From Anaeromyces robustus (taxonomy: Eukaryota; Neocallimastigomycota; Neocallimastigomycetes; Neocallimastigales; Neocallimastigaceae), in assembly GCA_002104895.1 (NCBI GenBank), contig MCFG01000001.1, positions 231,501 through 295,500 of the forward strand: DNA of 64,000 bases. Direction: 5' to 3'. A program made the translations under genes and the position numbers. The notes below the pieces were generated by a model that was given only the letters and a program-made list of their open reading frames with translations, had not been told where the DNA came from and searched no databases. Shown piece after piece: positions 1-12,215 of this stretch. The number at the start of each line of letters is the position of its first letter. The stretch's first letter is position 1.

Positions 1-142
1 ATTATAGAATATTATAATATTTTATTATTATAGTAATTAGTAAATTTAAAATAAAATAAAAAAATTTTTTTTTTTTTTTTATTAATTGATTTATTTTATA
101 ATATATATTTTACTTTATATTTATATATATATATTTTTAAAG

Positions 143-1166
143 AACATGTCAAACTTCATTTGTAAGGAAGCATGATCTTAAAAGACATGAACGTCTTCAT
201 ACAGGTGTTAAACCTTACGTTTGTTCAGTATGTCAAAGAGGATTTTATAGAAGTGATGCACTTTCTCGTCATGAACACTCTGGTACTTGTAGTATAAATG
301 CTATATATAATCGCTCGAAAAGTTCTTCTTCTGCTATACGTAATCATAAAAATTCAACAACAGCGACCACCACTACAAATTCTGCTCCATATCCTATTTT
401 AAAAAAAACCACATTACATACAGATACTAATTCAACAATTTCATTATCTCCTTCTACTCTTTCTTCTTCATCTTCATCTATATCTTCATCTTCTACTTTA
501 ACAAAAGCAGGTTCATCAACTGATTTATCAAAATTGAACTTATCCATATTAAATTCATTAATAACAACAACACCAATAACACCACCATCAACACTAACAA
601 CAGCCACAAAAACTTCGACAGCCACAACCACAACCACAACAAATACATCAACCTCAACATTAACAACTCCAATTAATATTTTAACAACTCCAATATTAAC
701 AAATACTAATATTAATGATATTAATACTGATATTACTAATTCAAAAATTATAGAACCTTCAAATAATATTACTACTACTAATGTTTTACCATCCACTACA
801 GATATTAATAAAACAAAATCATTATTAGATACATTACCAAATTCTATTTTTTTACCTAATGATACTGAAATTCCATCTTCAAAATCATCATTAATACCTA
901 CTACAACAGTATCGAGTACCTTATTACCAAATTCATTAATATCTTCTACTACAGAAGCTTTATTAAATTCTCAATTATCTTCATTGATATCTACTGATTC
1001 TGAACTATCTTTATTACCTCATTTTAATTATAATGATAATGATAATAATAATAATTATAATAATAATAATAACTCTTTATTATTATCAAGTTTATCTAAT
1101 ACCAATCCATTAATCCCTTCTTCTTCTACAACAAAATTATTTTCAGTATTTTCATCAGAAGAGTAA
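143..1166 (+). CDS. C2H2 zinc-finger transcription factor, last exon (5' partial)
   Basis: Last exon of a gene that starts outside the window. Bases 1-142 are A/T-only intron ending in ag at 141-142. The exon opens inside a C2H2 finger: its second Cys is followed by the F-x5-L-x2-H-x3-H pattern (TSFVRKHDLKRHERLH). A TGVKPY linker leads to a second finger (CSVCQRGFYRSDALSRH) that ends in a later Cys instead of a clear final His. The FVRKHDL and SDAL signatures resemble fungal Swi5/Ace2- and Crz1-like fingers, so DNA binding in the nucleus is expected. The rest (about 290 residues) is a Ser/Thr/Asn-rich low-complexity tail, typical of a disordered activation or regulatory region. Stop TAA is at 1164-1166. 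Family membership is clear; the specific orthologue is not. Confidence 0.85.
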
Positions 1167-1952
1167 AAAAAAAAAAAAAAACATACTAAATTTAGCTAAC
1201 TACAATTAAATCTGTTTAGCTTGACATTAAAATCTTAATACTTCTTTGGCATCATCATTAAAACAAGGAAAATAAAATGATAAAAAATGGTAAAGGAGAT
1301 AATAAATAAATAAATAAATAAAACAAAAATATATATATAGATAGATATAATTAAATTTATCAAATATAAAAGGATGAAAGTAATAAATGGAAATTTAAAA
1401 AAAAAAAATATGATAAAATATAAGAAGGGAATATTAACAATAATAGTAATTATTTCATTTTTATTATAAAAATGAAAGAGTAAAATATGATAAATAATAA
1501 TGATAAATAATGATAAAAAATCAAAATATTTTTTTCATATTAAGAATATAAAGAAAGATTTTTTTTTTTAATTTTATTATTTATTTATTTATTATTTATT
1601 TATTTATTCATTTATTTAATTAAATTAAATAATAATTTATTTTAATTTATTTTAACAAAATTTTTTATTCTTAATTACTTTTTTTTTTATTTTTAATTTT
1701 ATTTATTAATATTACTGTACATTATTTCTTTTTTTTTTTTTATTATTTTTATACCAATTTAATATTTTAATATTTATTTTTTTTTTACTAATTGTTTATT
1801 TTTTTTTTTTTTATGGGTCTTATGTAATCAAATATAAGTTTATTAAATTAGATTTATAATAAATAATATAATATATTATTATTATTATTTTATTTAAATT
1901 TTATTTATTATATATATATATATATTTTTATAAATATAGATATTTATTTTTA
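1167..1952. other. Intergenic spacer between converging genes
   Basis: A/T-only DNA with short homopolymers and ATTT/AATA runs between the 3' end of the zinc-finger gene and the 3' end of the NEDD1-like gene. It presumably holds both 3' UTRs. No further coding or RNA signal was seen. Confidence 0.7.
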
Positions 1953-2309
1953 TTAATTTTGTTGTTGATTTTTCAATCTAATATTTTCTTCTCTTAAATA
2001 ATCTATTTCTTTTTGAATATTAGATATAACAGAATATTGATTGAACATTTTTTCGAATTCAATCTTTTTTTTTTACCAATAAAAAGTTATACATAGCAAT
2101 TAAATAATAATAAATAATAGAATAATAAATAATAATAAATTATAATAAACAATAATAATTAATATAAAAATGAATATATATATATTAAAAAAAAATAATA
2201 TTGAATAGATAAGTAAAATAAAATAAAATAGATAATTTTAATAATTATATAATTATATATATTTATATACTATAGATACTATTTGTTTAAAAATAATAAT
2301 AATAATAAA

Positions 2310-2345
<36 letters not shown>

Positions 2346-2731
2346 CTTACTTTTTGTATATGAAATTGCCGTATAATTTCTAAATGCATATTAGTCATAT
2401 CTTCTTGGAAATCATCTCTAATCTTTTCTACTGAATTTTCTAAAGCTGTTAATAACATTTTATGAGGTATTGAATGATTGGCAATAGCTTGTATATCTTC
2501 AATACTAATATAATCTCCTTCCATTAATCTTTCTTGATCATTTTGATTTAATTCTGGATGATGAAATACAGATGATGATTGTGGTATTGATGAAAATGCA
2601 TAGCCATCTTCATTTTGTTGTTGTTGTTGTTTAATAGCATTATTTCTTAATTCTTGTTGTTGTAGGAAATTATTTATACTATTAACTTTAGGTATAGGTA
2701 AATCCATATTATATTGTGAAGGTAATATTGA

Positions 2732-2762
<31 letters not shown>

Positions 2763-3306
2763 AGTTGATTTTGATTTTGTGCTTGCTTCTTTTTAAACAT
2801 AGTTGATGTTACAGTACTTGTATCAGATAACATACTATCTCCTTCAACATATGGTGGAGGTGGAGCAGGTGAGCTTTGACTTCTATAGCGATTGAAATTT
2901 TTATAATAATCAAAAGTATTTGGTAAAATATTATTATTTGACATCATTTTTTCATATTCATTTTCTAATGAAGCTTCGTTAATATTTCCTATTCTACCAT
3001 CTTTAACTGTTGGATTATAACTATATTCAGATTCAGAACGTCCATCTTCAAGATTATTTAAATCTTTACTTATTAAATCATAATTATTTAAATTAGTAGG
3101 GTCAAATGGATCCACAATATTATTAGGTTTAGGTTTGAAAAATTGATTAATTTGAGATTGTTTTAATGAAGAAGAAAGTGATGAAGAAAGAGAAGTTGAG
3201 TTATTTGCTAATAATAAATAAAAAATTTATATATATAATATAAATAAATAAAAAAAAAATTATTTTAGTGATTATTATTATTATTAATTATTTATTATTA
3301 TTATTA

Positions 3307-3338
<32 letters not shown>

Positions 3339-4433
3339 CGTTATTATTATTATTATTATTATAATTAAATTACCTAATTTACTATGAGAAGAATAAGGTG
3401 AATTTGTTGACATTGTTAAAGTAGAATTATATTCAGCTTCTAATGGTTTTGAAAATTCACCAATAGAGGATGAAGAAGAAATTTTTCTTGATAATAATGG
3501 TGATTTAGTATTTCCATTTCCATTTATATTAGAAGTTGAAGTAGATATAGTAGTAGAATTAGTATAGGATAAATTTGGTGACATAGAATGTAGAGATTGA
3601 TTTGATTTTGATTTTGGTTTTTCTGCTAGTGATTTTGAACGCTTTAAAGAAGATAATAAATTAGTTAAATTAGAAGAATGAGGCTTCATATTTGATAAAC
3701 TATTATGTTTTTCTAATGGAACAAATTTTGAAGATGATGAAACAATAGGAGGTGTTTGAGATCTTTCTTGATTAAAATTATTAATTTTATTTTGATTCAT
3801 ATTCATTAAATTAATATTATTAAAACTTTTATTACTATTATATGAAGAGGATAAAGATAGTGAATCGGTTGAAGGTTTGTTTGTTGTAAGTCCGATAGTA
3901 TCATTTATATTATTATTATTGTCACTATTATTATTATTATTATTTATATTATTATTACTATTATTATTATTATTATTATTTTGTTTTAATTGTTGTCTTA
4001 ACTGTTCAATACGCATTTGACGTTGATATTGTTTATTAATAGATTCAGTATTTGTATTACTTAGAAAACTATTAATACTTGATGAACTTCCTTTTCGACT
4101 ATGATTTGCAAAAAATCCACTATTACTACCTCCTGAAGATGGTGAAGGTATAACGGATGACATAGAATTATTAGATTGATTTTTAATATCAATAGGTTTA
4201 TTAAATTTATTATTATCTTGTTTTTGTTCTAAACTATCATTAGATTTAAAAAGATTTAAAGAAAAAGATGAAGATGATTTCTTATAAAGTGAGTTATTAT
4301 GAGATGGTAATGAATACTTAATTTCATTGGATATTATTTTGGTCGTTTTTTCAATATTACTTTTTAAAGAAGATTTATTTTCATTATTTTTGGTTTCTTC
4401 TTCATTTTTTAATGGTGAAAACATACTCATAAC

Positions 4434-4485
<52 letters not shown>

Positions 4486-4664
4486 TTCATTATATATAAT
4501 ATATAATAAAATAAAGATTAACACCTTTTAGAATATTTGAATTTAATATAAGAAAATATAATATATTACCTGATGAATTATTGAAATTCTCATTTTGATT
4601 TTCATTCTATTATTAATAATATATTATTAAATAATATATAGTTAAGTAATTATTATAATATATG

Positions 4665-4701
<37 letters not shown>

Positions 4702-5938
4702 CAAAATAAAGATTATTAAAAATTATTATTATATATGAATGTTTAATATTTATAAATATATATAAACCTTTGTATTGGTTCCATCTATATATGTATATAT
4801 TAAAAAATGAAAAAAAATATATATATATATATATATATTAATAATGATTATATTATTTCACATGTTTTAAAAAATTTATAAATTTTTTTACCATAGTTTG
4901 AAGTAGTAGTATCTTTTGATTCAGCATTTAATGGTATCTTTGACATTTGTTTTAATATAGCAGGTGAAACTTTGGTATACTATTATGTATATTACATATA
5001 TATATAATAGTATATTTAATGGAAAGTTAAAAAAAAAAAAAATGAAAATTGTATTATTAATTTTTAGATTTTAAAATGTATTAATTTTTTGTATTATAAT
5101 TAATATATTATTTTTGATTTACTATATATATATATATATATTCTCTTACTTGAAATAATAATCCTTTTATTGGTTGATTATCATATGCGGGTATTGTACC
5201 AACCAAACGTTTAAATCTTAAATCGTAAAATAAAATTTCACCTTTTTTTTTTTTTTTGATATATTGAATTATATATCATAATAATTATATTTATATTTAT
5301 ATGATGATATAAAAAAAAAATAAAATAAATAAATAAAAAGAATATGTCAATTTTATAAATAAATTTTTTATAATTATTAATATTATTATCAGTATCATTA
5401 CTGTTATTAAACTATTGAATATAAAGTATATATATATATATTTAATTATTTAAAACTTACCTGTTTCTGTACTACATGCTAAAACATTTCCTTCAGGATT
5501 AGTAGTAACATGATTTAAAGTATAAGGTGTTTCAAAGGATAGTATTGTTTTTTTATCCTCAATAGAAGAAATAACAACACGTTTATCTAAACCCACACTA
5601 AAAATAATATTTTTATCTTTTGGGTCAAATTGTATACTTCGTATTGGAGCATAATGTACATTTTCCAAAATACTAATTGGTTTATTACTTTGTCGTATAC
5701 TATAAATATATATATTACCATCATCCCCTGCCATAGCTAAATAATGTGTTTTTTGTTTTGAAAACTCAATACAATTGATAGCCTTTAGATGAATAAATAA
5801 TAATATTAATATAAAAATAAAAATGAAATAAATGAAATAAAGTATAAAACAAAATATATATAAAATAATAAAAAAATAGTATATATATATAAAGATAAAA
5901 AAAAATAGTGTATATATATAATAAGATAAAAATATTAC

Positions 5939-5981
<43 letters not shown>

Positions 5982-7177
5982 ATTATATATTTAATTAAAT
6001 TCCATTATTTTTACTATTGTTTACCTGTTTACTATTATTTTTTAATAATTTTTTTGTTCCACTTTCAAAATTAAATAAGATAATACTACCATCACTTGAT
6101 CCTGCAGCAATCTGATTTTCCTCAGGATTTGTAGAAATTAATACTACTGTTGAAGTTTTATTAGCCTTTTATATATAATGTCATAATATAATATGTATAA
6201 TAAAATAAACATAATTTAAAAATATTTATTTTTATCAGTTTATATATATATATATATATTATTATTATTATTATTATTATTATTAAGTAATTATTAAATA
6301 ATTATATTATCATATAATTAATATTTATTGTATTATATATAATTATAAATAAATTTTTTATATAAATGGATTTCTTACAGCTAGTGAATTTAAAAATTTT
6401 TTTTCTTTAATATCCCATCTTATAATTTTTTTATTTCCTGATATTAATAAATACTTTGATTTTTGAAAGAATCGAACTGAATAAATTTTTTCTTTTTCCT
6501 ATAATTTTTATTATTATTATTTAAAAAAGTATTTTTTATAAATTATATTATAAATAATTATATAATATATTAATGGAATGTTTGACATATAATTGATATA
6601 TTTTTAAAATTCCAATAATATTATAATTTATTTATATTTAAATTTATATTCATATTATAATAAAAATATATATATATTAATATATATATTACAACTAAAA
6701 TTTTTTGGGTTGTAGAATTTTCAAAATCTATTAATATAATTTCACCTTCAAAAGTTCCAATTACTAATTTTGTTGCTATATGTTATGAAATTATTTTAAT
6801 TATTAATTTATTATAAGATTATTGTTTAATATATATATATAAAGAAATTTTAAGAAAAAAAAATAATTCAATTAGTAAAAATTCAAATAATAGTTTTTTT
6901 TTTATTAACAACCAATATATATATATAGTATTAAACAAAGAATAATATGAATAATAATTTATTTAAAAAATAATTATTTATTTATTATTAATGTTATTAT
7001 TTATTATGAATTACAGTCTTGACTCCATTCAATGCAGCTAATCGTAAGAGAAGTATCAAATGGTGAAAAGGTATTTCTTAATTGAAATAATAAATTGCCT
7101 TTTGTATTATCTTTATTATACCCACAATTCCATAATTTTATAATATTTGAATCTGCAGAAGCTAATAATGGTGCCAT
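1953..7177 (-). CDS. NEDD1: NEDD1/GCP-WD-like WD40 protein, 12 exons
   Basis: Exons read on the minus strand, all with GT-AG borders and matching phase: 7177-7015, 6775-6693, 6498-6379, 6165-6025, 5782-5461, 5241-5150, 4979-4892, 4784-4768, 4606-4570, 4432-3374, 3207-2351, 2063-1953. They give about 1029 residues. Exons 1-6 (about residues 1-307) encode WD40 repeats (LLASADSNIIKLW, AAGSSDGSIILFN, LAMAGDDGNIYIY). The middle is Ser/Asn/Gln-rich and probably disordered. The last about 70 residues carry the diagnostic part: EIIRQFHIQ, then a coiled coil ending LREENIRLK. This matches the C-terminus of animal NEDD1, which binds gamma-tubulin ring complexes and brings them to centrosomes. Human NEDD1 is about 660 residues, so this one is enlarged mainly by low-complexity sequence. 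Role at the zoospore basal body and spindle poles is inferred. Several introns contain ATT or AT microsatellites. The 17-bp exon 8 is the least certain. Confidence 0.85.
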
Positions 7178-7696
7178 TTTTATTAATTATTTATTTTATA
7201 TATATATAATTTTTTTTTTTTAATGAAGTAATTGTTAAATGATGTATTTTAATTTTTAATATAAGTGTTAAATGATGTATTATACAAATATAAGTTATGG
7301 TATAAAATAATTATTAAAATTTTATTTCTATATGTTAGAAAATTGATTAAATTTCAAAAAAAAAATCTAATAAACAAATATATATAGTTCATTTAATTAT
7401 ATTATATGAATAATTGTTTATATATATATTTATTAACATATAATTTTAATATTTCATTATAAATTATAGGTAAAAAATATTATTTTGAAATCATAAAAGC
7501 TTTTTCTTTTTATGTTTTACCAAATATTAATTATTAAAATTATAATTAAAATTTTTTATTTTATATATAAATTGAAAAAAAATTATTAATTAATTCAGTA
7601 ATAAATTATTTGAATAAATATATTAATATTTATTAATATTCATTATACATAATTTTGTTACATATTACTATTAAATAATTTTTAATCATAAAGTAA

Positions 7697-7764
7697 TTTT
7701 CTATAGTTTAAAACAATTTTATTTTTTCTTTATTTTATTTTTCTTTGTTTTAAACTATAGAAAA
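7697..7764. repeat. Perfect 20-bp inverted repeat
   Basis: The arm at 7697-7716 (TTTTCTATAGTTTAAAACAA) is repeated in perfect reverse complement at 7745-7764, with a 28-base T-rich spacer. It lies about 520 bp upstream of the NEDD1-like start. It could be a MITE remnant or an extruding regulatory hairpin. Confidence 0.85.
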
Positions 7765-8159
7765 GAAAAAATAATTAAAAAATAATGAATAGATAATTAT
7801 ATTTTATTTAATTGTATATAATCTTTATTAATAAAAAAATAAAAAAAAAAAAAAAAAAAAAAACACTTAAATTTTATTATTTTATATAAATTTAAATGAC
7901 TATTTTTCTTTTTTTTCTTTTTTTTTTGCACTATTATAATAATATATAATAATACCAGAATTTTTATTTTACATTCGATTTCAATTTTTTTATAAGTATT
8001 TATATTTAATAAATTTTTATATATATTTATTTTATTCTCAATCTTATTCTTTTTTATGTTATTTTTTATTATAATGATTATAATTAAATAAAATTAAATA
8101 AACTTAATTAAAATTAAAACAAATACAATACAATAATGAAAAAAAAAAAAAAAAAAAAT

Positions 8160-8295
8160 GGTTAAAGACATATCTCGATAGCAATATCGAAATATATTTG
8201 TGCCTTTATAACAACATGTGTTGTTTAATTTTGGACAATGATCCATCTCCGTCCTTATCAAGGGGATGTGCCAACTGTCTCTCGGCTCATACAAC
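8160..8295. other. GC-enriched island with adjacent short hairpins
   Basis: About 135 bp with far more G/C than the surrounding spacer. It contains TCGATA-GCAA-TATCGA (8175-8190, a perfect 6-bp stem with a GNRA-type loop on the plus strand) and AACAAC-ATGT-GTTGTT (8210-8225). A further ggac/gtcc pair sits at 8233-8254. Both strands are open in at least one frame. The minus-strand frame from 8297 uses codons (CCG, ACG, CCC) that the confirmed genes avoid. It could be a structured RNA gene, a mobile-element remnant or an old exon. I could not match it to tRNA, 5S, U1, U2, U4, U5 or U6 from memory. Confidence 0.4.
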
Positions 8296-8538
8296 ACAAA
8301 TAAAAAAATTTAAAGAATTATATTTATATAAGATTAATTATAAAAATTTAAATTTCAGTGAGTAATTTTAAATTTATTTGATTGGCTAAAATTAAATATA
8401 AAAATTTAAAAAATATTTATATTTATTAATAAAATTTAATTAATAATAAAATAAATATATATAATTAAGGTAACAATACAAAAAGAATACAAAAAGAATT
8501 CTAATAAAAAAAAAATTAAAAAGATTACTATTATTCAG

Positions 8539-8637
8539 ATATTAAATCATGTAGGAATGTTATTATTATTATCAGAAGCAGTTAACCTATTGCTTTGTTC
8601 TACTATAGATACTCTTGGTAAATATTTTGATCATTAA
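8539..8637 (+). other. Possible orphan 3' terminal exon (32 codons)
   Basis: After a splice-acceptor-like attattcag (ends 8538), 32 codons of non-repetitive, gene-like composition run to TAA at 8635-8637. They include the peptide SEAVNLLLCSTIDTLGKYF. No upstream exon in matching phase was found, so this may be a gene relic or chance. Confidence 0.25.
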
Positions 8638-8962
8638 AGGTTAGAATATATATATAAGAATTATACATTCACATTATAAAGAAATTTAAAATTCTAATTG
8701 AAAGAATATATATTTTTTAACTTATTGAAGATTATTATTATTAATTAACAAAATTTATTAATTTAATTAAGAGTTTAAATTAATGAATGAAAATCAGTAA
8801 AGATTCATAAATTATTTATTTATATTATTAAAAAAAAGCAAAGTATAAAAAAAAAAGATTAATACTCTTATTCATTCAAAAACAAAAATGAAATAAAAAA
8901 TAAAATAAAAAATAAAATAGAAAATAAAATATTTTAATCTTATATTGACTTTCAAATGAAAA

Positions 8963-9002
<40 letters not shown>

Positions 9003-9852
9003 TATATTATTATTATCAATTATTATTATTATTTTTTAAATTAATTAAAATGATGTAAAATTTTTAATGTTACATCAATTAAAATTTCTATTAATTTTTA
9101 ATTTTAATAAATAAAAAACTAAATATTATTATTAAAATAAATAATAGTTGATAAAATTATATAATTTATATAATTTAAATATAATTAATAAGATGACTTA
9201 TAGACTTATAGAGAGAGAAATAAAATCATTAAAAATAATTTGAATTTATAATTTATATTTTTTTAATTATAGTAAAAGAAAATATATTATAATTAAAAAG
9301 ATTTTAAATAATTTTTTTTTTTTTTTTTTTTTTAGTTTTAATAATTTAATATTTAATATTTAATATTTAATATTCCAAGTTGGAATTTTTTTTTTTTTAT
9401 TATTATTAAATATTTTATTTAAATAAATAAATTGTTAATTATTTTAAATTAATGTTACACTATTTTTTGATATAAAAATTTATTTTAATGGTTTAAAAAA
9501 TAAAAAAAAAGGAAAAAGAAAAAAAAAAAATTTTTTTTTAATTTTTTTTTTGAAATTAATTACAGTAAACCTTAATTATTATTAAAAAGATGAAACATTG
9601 TGTTTCATATTTTGTGAATATAATTGTATACTACACATATATAAATTTATATTCTAAATATATATATAAATTATTTTAATTATTTAATTATAAAAGATTG
9701 TTTATTATATAAACACTAATAAATTCCATATAAAAAAAATAGAGAATAACAAAAAAAAAAAAAAAAAAAAAAAAAAACAGTGTAAATAAAATAAATAACG
9801 AGGCAAGATTCGAAAGTGTAAATAAAATATAACGAAACAAGATAAAAATTGT

Positions 9853-9886
<34 letters not shown>

Positions 9887-9932
9887 CAAGTTAGAAAATT
9901 TAAAAAAAATAATTAAAAAAAGAAAGATAAAA

Positions 9933-11171
9933 ATGAAACTTTTATACACTATAACGTTTATTTTTATTTTATATAGTCATTTATATGGTGTTCATGGTCG
10001 TTTTATAAAATTTTCTCCAGATTTTAATACTGTTACATATATAGAAGATAAATCTTCAGATAATTTAGAATCAGAGGTTATTGCTATTGAAAATTTTAAA
10101 TTTGATTATGATTTTCTTATGATATATTCAGATATTGAATTAACTTATGAAAAAGGTGCTTATTATAATAGAACTCTTTATAATGGTAAAGGCAAATTAT
10201 ATCTTTACAATTTGGAATTAAATAATGAAGATAATTGTAAATTAGAAGATGAAAATATTTTCATTGATAATTATGAATTAATTACAGATAATAAAGATAA
10301 AACTTTAATTGGTTCTACTTGGGGTGAATTATATATCGATGGAATAAAGTTCCATTTAAATAATGATTGTAGTTTTAGTGTTAATGTAAATAAATTAGTT
10401 ATTGTTCCAAGTCATGAAGATCCAGTTAATTGGTTATACAAAGTACCTGTTGTAACATGGCCTTCTGAACCATATTATATTATAGATGGTTTTTTTTCAA
10501 GAGAAAATTATTATGAACCAATATATAAACAAATTGATAATTGTAAATTTAATATTTATTATAATTCTATTGTATGTGATATTCATGATAAAGATGAAAA
10601 ATTAATTATGAATGATATAACTTTAGATAATTATAATAATTGTGAATTACCTACTACCTATAATGATGGTAGTTATATTCTCATTCAAGAATATTTTAGT
10701 AGTAAAGCTAGAATACCATTTACAACTATTAATGATAATATGGATGAAAATAATAGATTAAGTCTTAGAGTAAATAATGACTGTTATTTAAATGCAAAAA
10801 TTGGTAGAATTAATTTACCTATTTATAATGATGTTAAATTTAATAGTATTCAAAATATTATCACTAAATTTTATGTAGAAGAAGAAGGTATTAATTATCC
10901 AATTGAAAATTGTCAATATAACTTTGAAGATAGTAAAATAATATGTGGAGATGATGAAACTTTATCATTAAGAATAAATAATATTAATTTATATAATGTT
11001 AATCGTTGTAATTCCAATGAAATTACCAATATTCATTTCTATCATTATGATAATGAAACTGAAATACTTACTCTTAAATCCAATAAATATAATGGTGATG
11101 AAATAATTTTTGATTTAAATGATGAATGTCAATTACCAGCTTTATATTCAAAGATTGAATTTAACCATTAA
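9933..11171 (+). CDS. Secreted Cys-containing repeat protein, unknown function
   Basis: Single-exon gene of 412 residues. The ATG at 9933 is preferred over an upstream frame that begins in an AAT repeat, because it starts a clean signal peptide (MKLLYTITFIFILYSHLYG, about residues 1-22). The mature part looks like three divergent units of about 120 residues. Each has paired Cys motifs: DNCKL/DNCKF/ENCQY near the front and NNDCSF/NNDCYL/NDECQL near the end. The composition is Asp/Asn/Tyr-rich and acidic, suggesting a beta-rich extracellular fold held by disulfides. I do not recognise the family. Its tail-to-tail position with a secreted protease is suggestive but not proof of a shared role. 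Stop TAA is at 11169-11171. Confidence 0.8.
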   Translation: MKLLYTITFIFILYSHLYGVHGRFIKFSPDFNTVTYIEDKSSDNLESEVIAIENFKFDYDFLMIYSDIELTYEKGAYYNRTLYNGKGKLYLYNLELNNEDNCKLEDENIFIDNYELITDNKDKTLIGSTWGELYIDGIKFHLNNDCSFSVNVNKLVIVPSHEDPVNWLYKVPVVTWPSEPYYIIDGFFSRENYYEPIYKQIDNCKFNIYYNSIVCDIHDKDEKLIMNDITLDNYNNCELPTTYNDGSYILIQEYFSSKARIPFTTINDNMDENNRLSLRVNNDCYLNAKIGRINLPIYNDVKFNSIQNIITKFYVEEEGINYPIENCQYNFEDSKIICGDDETLSLRINNINLYNVNRCNSNEITNIHFYHYDNETEILTLKSNKYNGDEIIFDLNDECQLPALYSKIEFNH

Positions 11172-11573
11172 AATTAATATGTATTCCTTAATCTTTCCTT
11201 TTTTTTATTTATTATTTAAAATGAGATAAATAATTAATATTATATAAATATATAAATATATAAATATATAATAATTCTTTATGATAAAAAGGAAAAATAA
11301 ATATTATATACTATATATATTTTGTAATTATTATTACTTTCCCTCCTTTTTTTTATTATTTTTAATTTTTATATATTTTTATATTATAATTTTTATAGAA
11401 TAAATTTTTTTATTAATATAACTTTAATTGTAAATAAAAAAAAAAGAGCAATGAAAAATAAAAAATAATTTTAATTATTGTTTTTTTCATATACATACAT
11501 ATATATATTTATTTTATATTTTAAGTATTATTTTATATTTTTTATTTTATGCTTTTTGACTTTATGAATTGTC

Positions 11574-11625
11574 AATATTGAAGAATTATTTATATATTTC
11601 AAATTTAAAATAATTCTTCAATATT
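11574..11625. repeat. Perfect 18-bp inverted repeat
   Basis: AATATTGAAGAATTATTT at 11574-11591 pairs perfectly with 11608-11625 across a 16-base spacer. With the next element it lies between two convergent genes, where hairpins could assist 3'-end formation or mark a MITE. Confidence 0.85.
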
Positions 11626-11635
11626 AATAATTCTT

Positions 11636-11739
11636 AGAATTTCGTTACATTTACTCTTATGGATATAATATTAAAATAATTATTAATGGAAATTATTTCA
11701 ATTTCGTTACATCAATAAGAGTAGATGTAACGAAATTCT
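11636..11739. repeat. Foldback element with three copies of a TTTCGTTACAT core
   Basis: Outer arms 11636-11659 and 11716-11739 are 24-bp inverted repeats with one mismatch. A second arm at 11700-11713 forms a perfect 14-bp hairpin with 11724-11737, so the right arm can pair with either left arm. The core AATTTCGTTACAT thus occurs three times in about 100 bp. It resembles a small MITE or switchable hairpin. No clear target-site duplication was seen. Confidence 0.8.
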
Positions 11740-12215
11740 AATAATTATTATTTCATTTAGTTAAAATAAATGAATTTTAAAATGAGAAAGAAAAAAAAAA
11801 ATTTTTTTAAATTTTTTGAAATGAGTGACTGTAATAATTTATTATTAAGTAGTCATCTTAATATTATATTAATTTTTTTATTTTTATTAATTTATTTATA
11901 TATTTATTTATAATTTATTTATATATTTATTTATAATTTATTTTTAATTTTATATAATTAAAATTGTTTTAAGTAATAATTCATAATAATTTAAATAATA
12001 AATAAAATTTCAAAAATATATGTATTTTTTAAATTTACTAAATATATATATTTTTATATATTTTTTTTATTCTAATGAAAAAATTTATCTATTTTTTTTT
12101 TTTTTTACTGTAACTTTTTTTTCCATATTTTATTTTTTTTTTATATTTTATTTTTTTCTATATTTTTATTTTTTTCTATGTTTTTATTTATAAATTTATA
12201 TTGATAAAATTTAAT

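Larger units (their letters stand above)
7178..9932. other. Divergent intergenic region with hairpin, GC island and possible orphan exon
   Basis: Spacer between the divergent NEDD1-like (-) and secreted-protein (+) genes, so it must include both promoters. Mostly A/T with poly-T/poly-A runs. Three parts stand out and are listed separately: a 20-bp perfect inverted repeat (7697-7764), a GC-enriched island (8160-8295) and a short coding-like stretch (8539-8637). Confidence 0.7.
11172..12215. other. Convergent intergenic region with strong hairpins
   Basis: A/T-rich spacer between the 3' ends of the secreted repeat protein and the protease. It contains two separate inverted repeats (11574-11625 and 11636-11739), described below. 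The rest is poly-A/T with no coding signal. Confidence 0.7.

Noticed and set aside
344-796. Minus-strand 150-codon open frame rich in Val/Ile
   Set aside because: It is the antisense of the Thr/Ser-rich zinc-finger tail, which continues the finger frame on the plus strand.
8160-8295. EF-hand-like DKDGDGS reading on the minus strand
   Set aside because: Very short, no second hand or helix context, and adjacent frames are equally open; likely coincidence.
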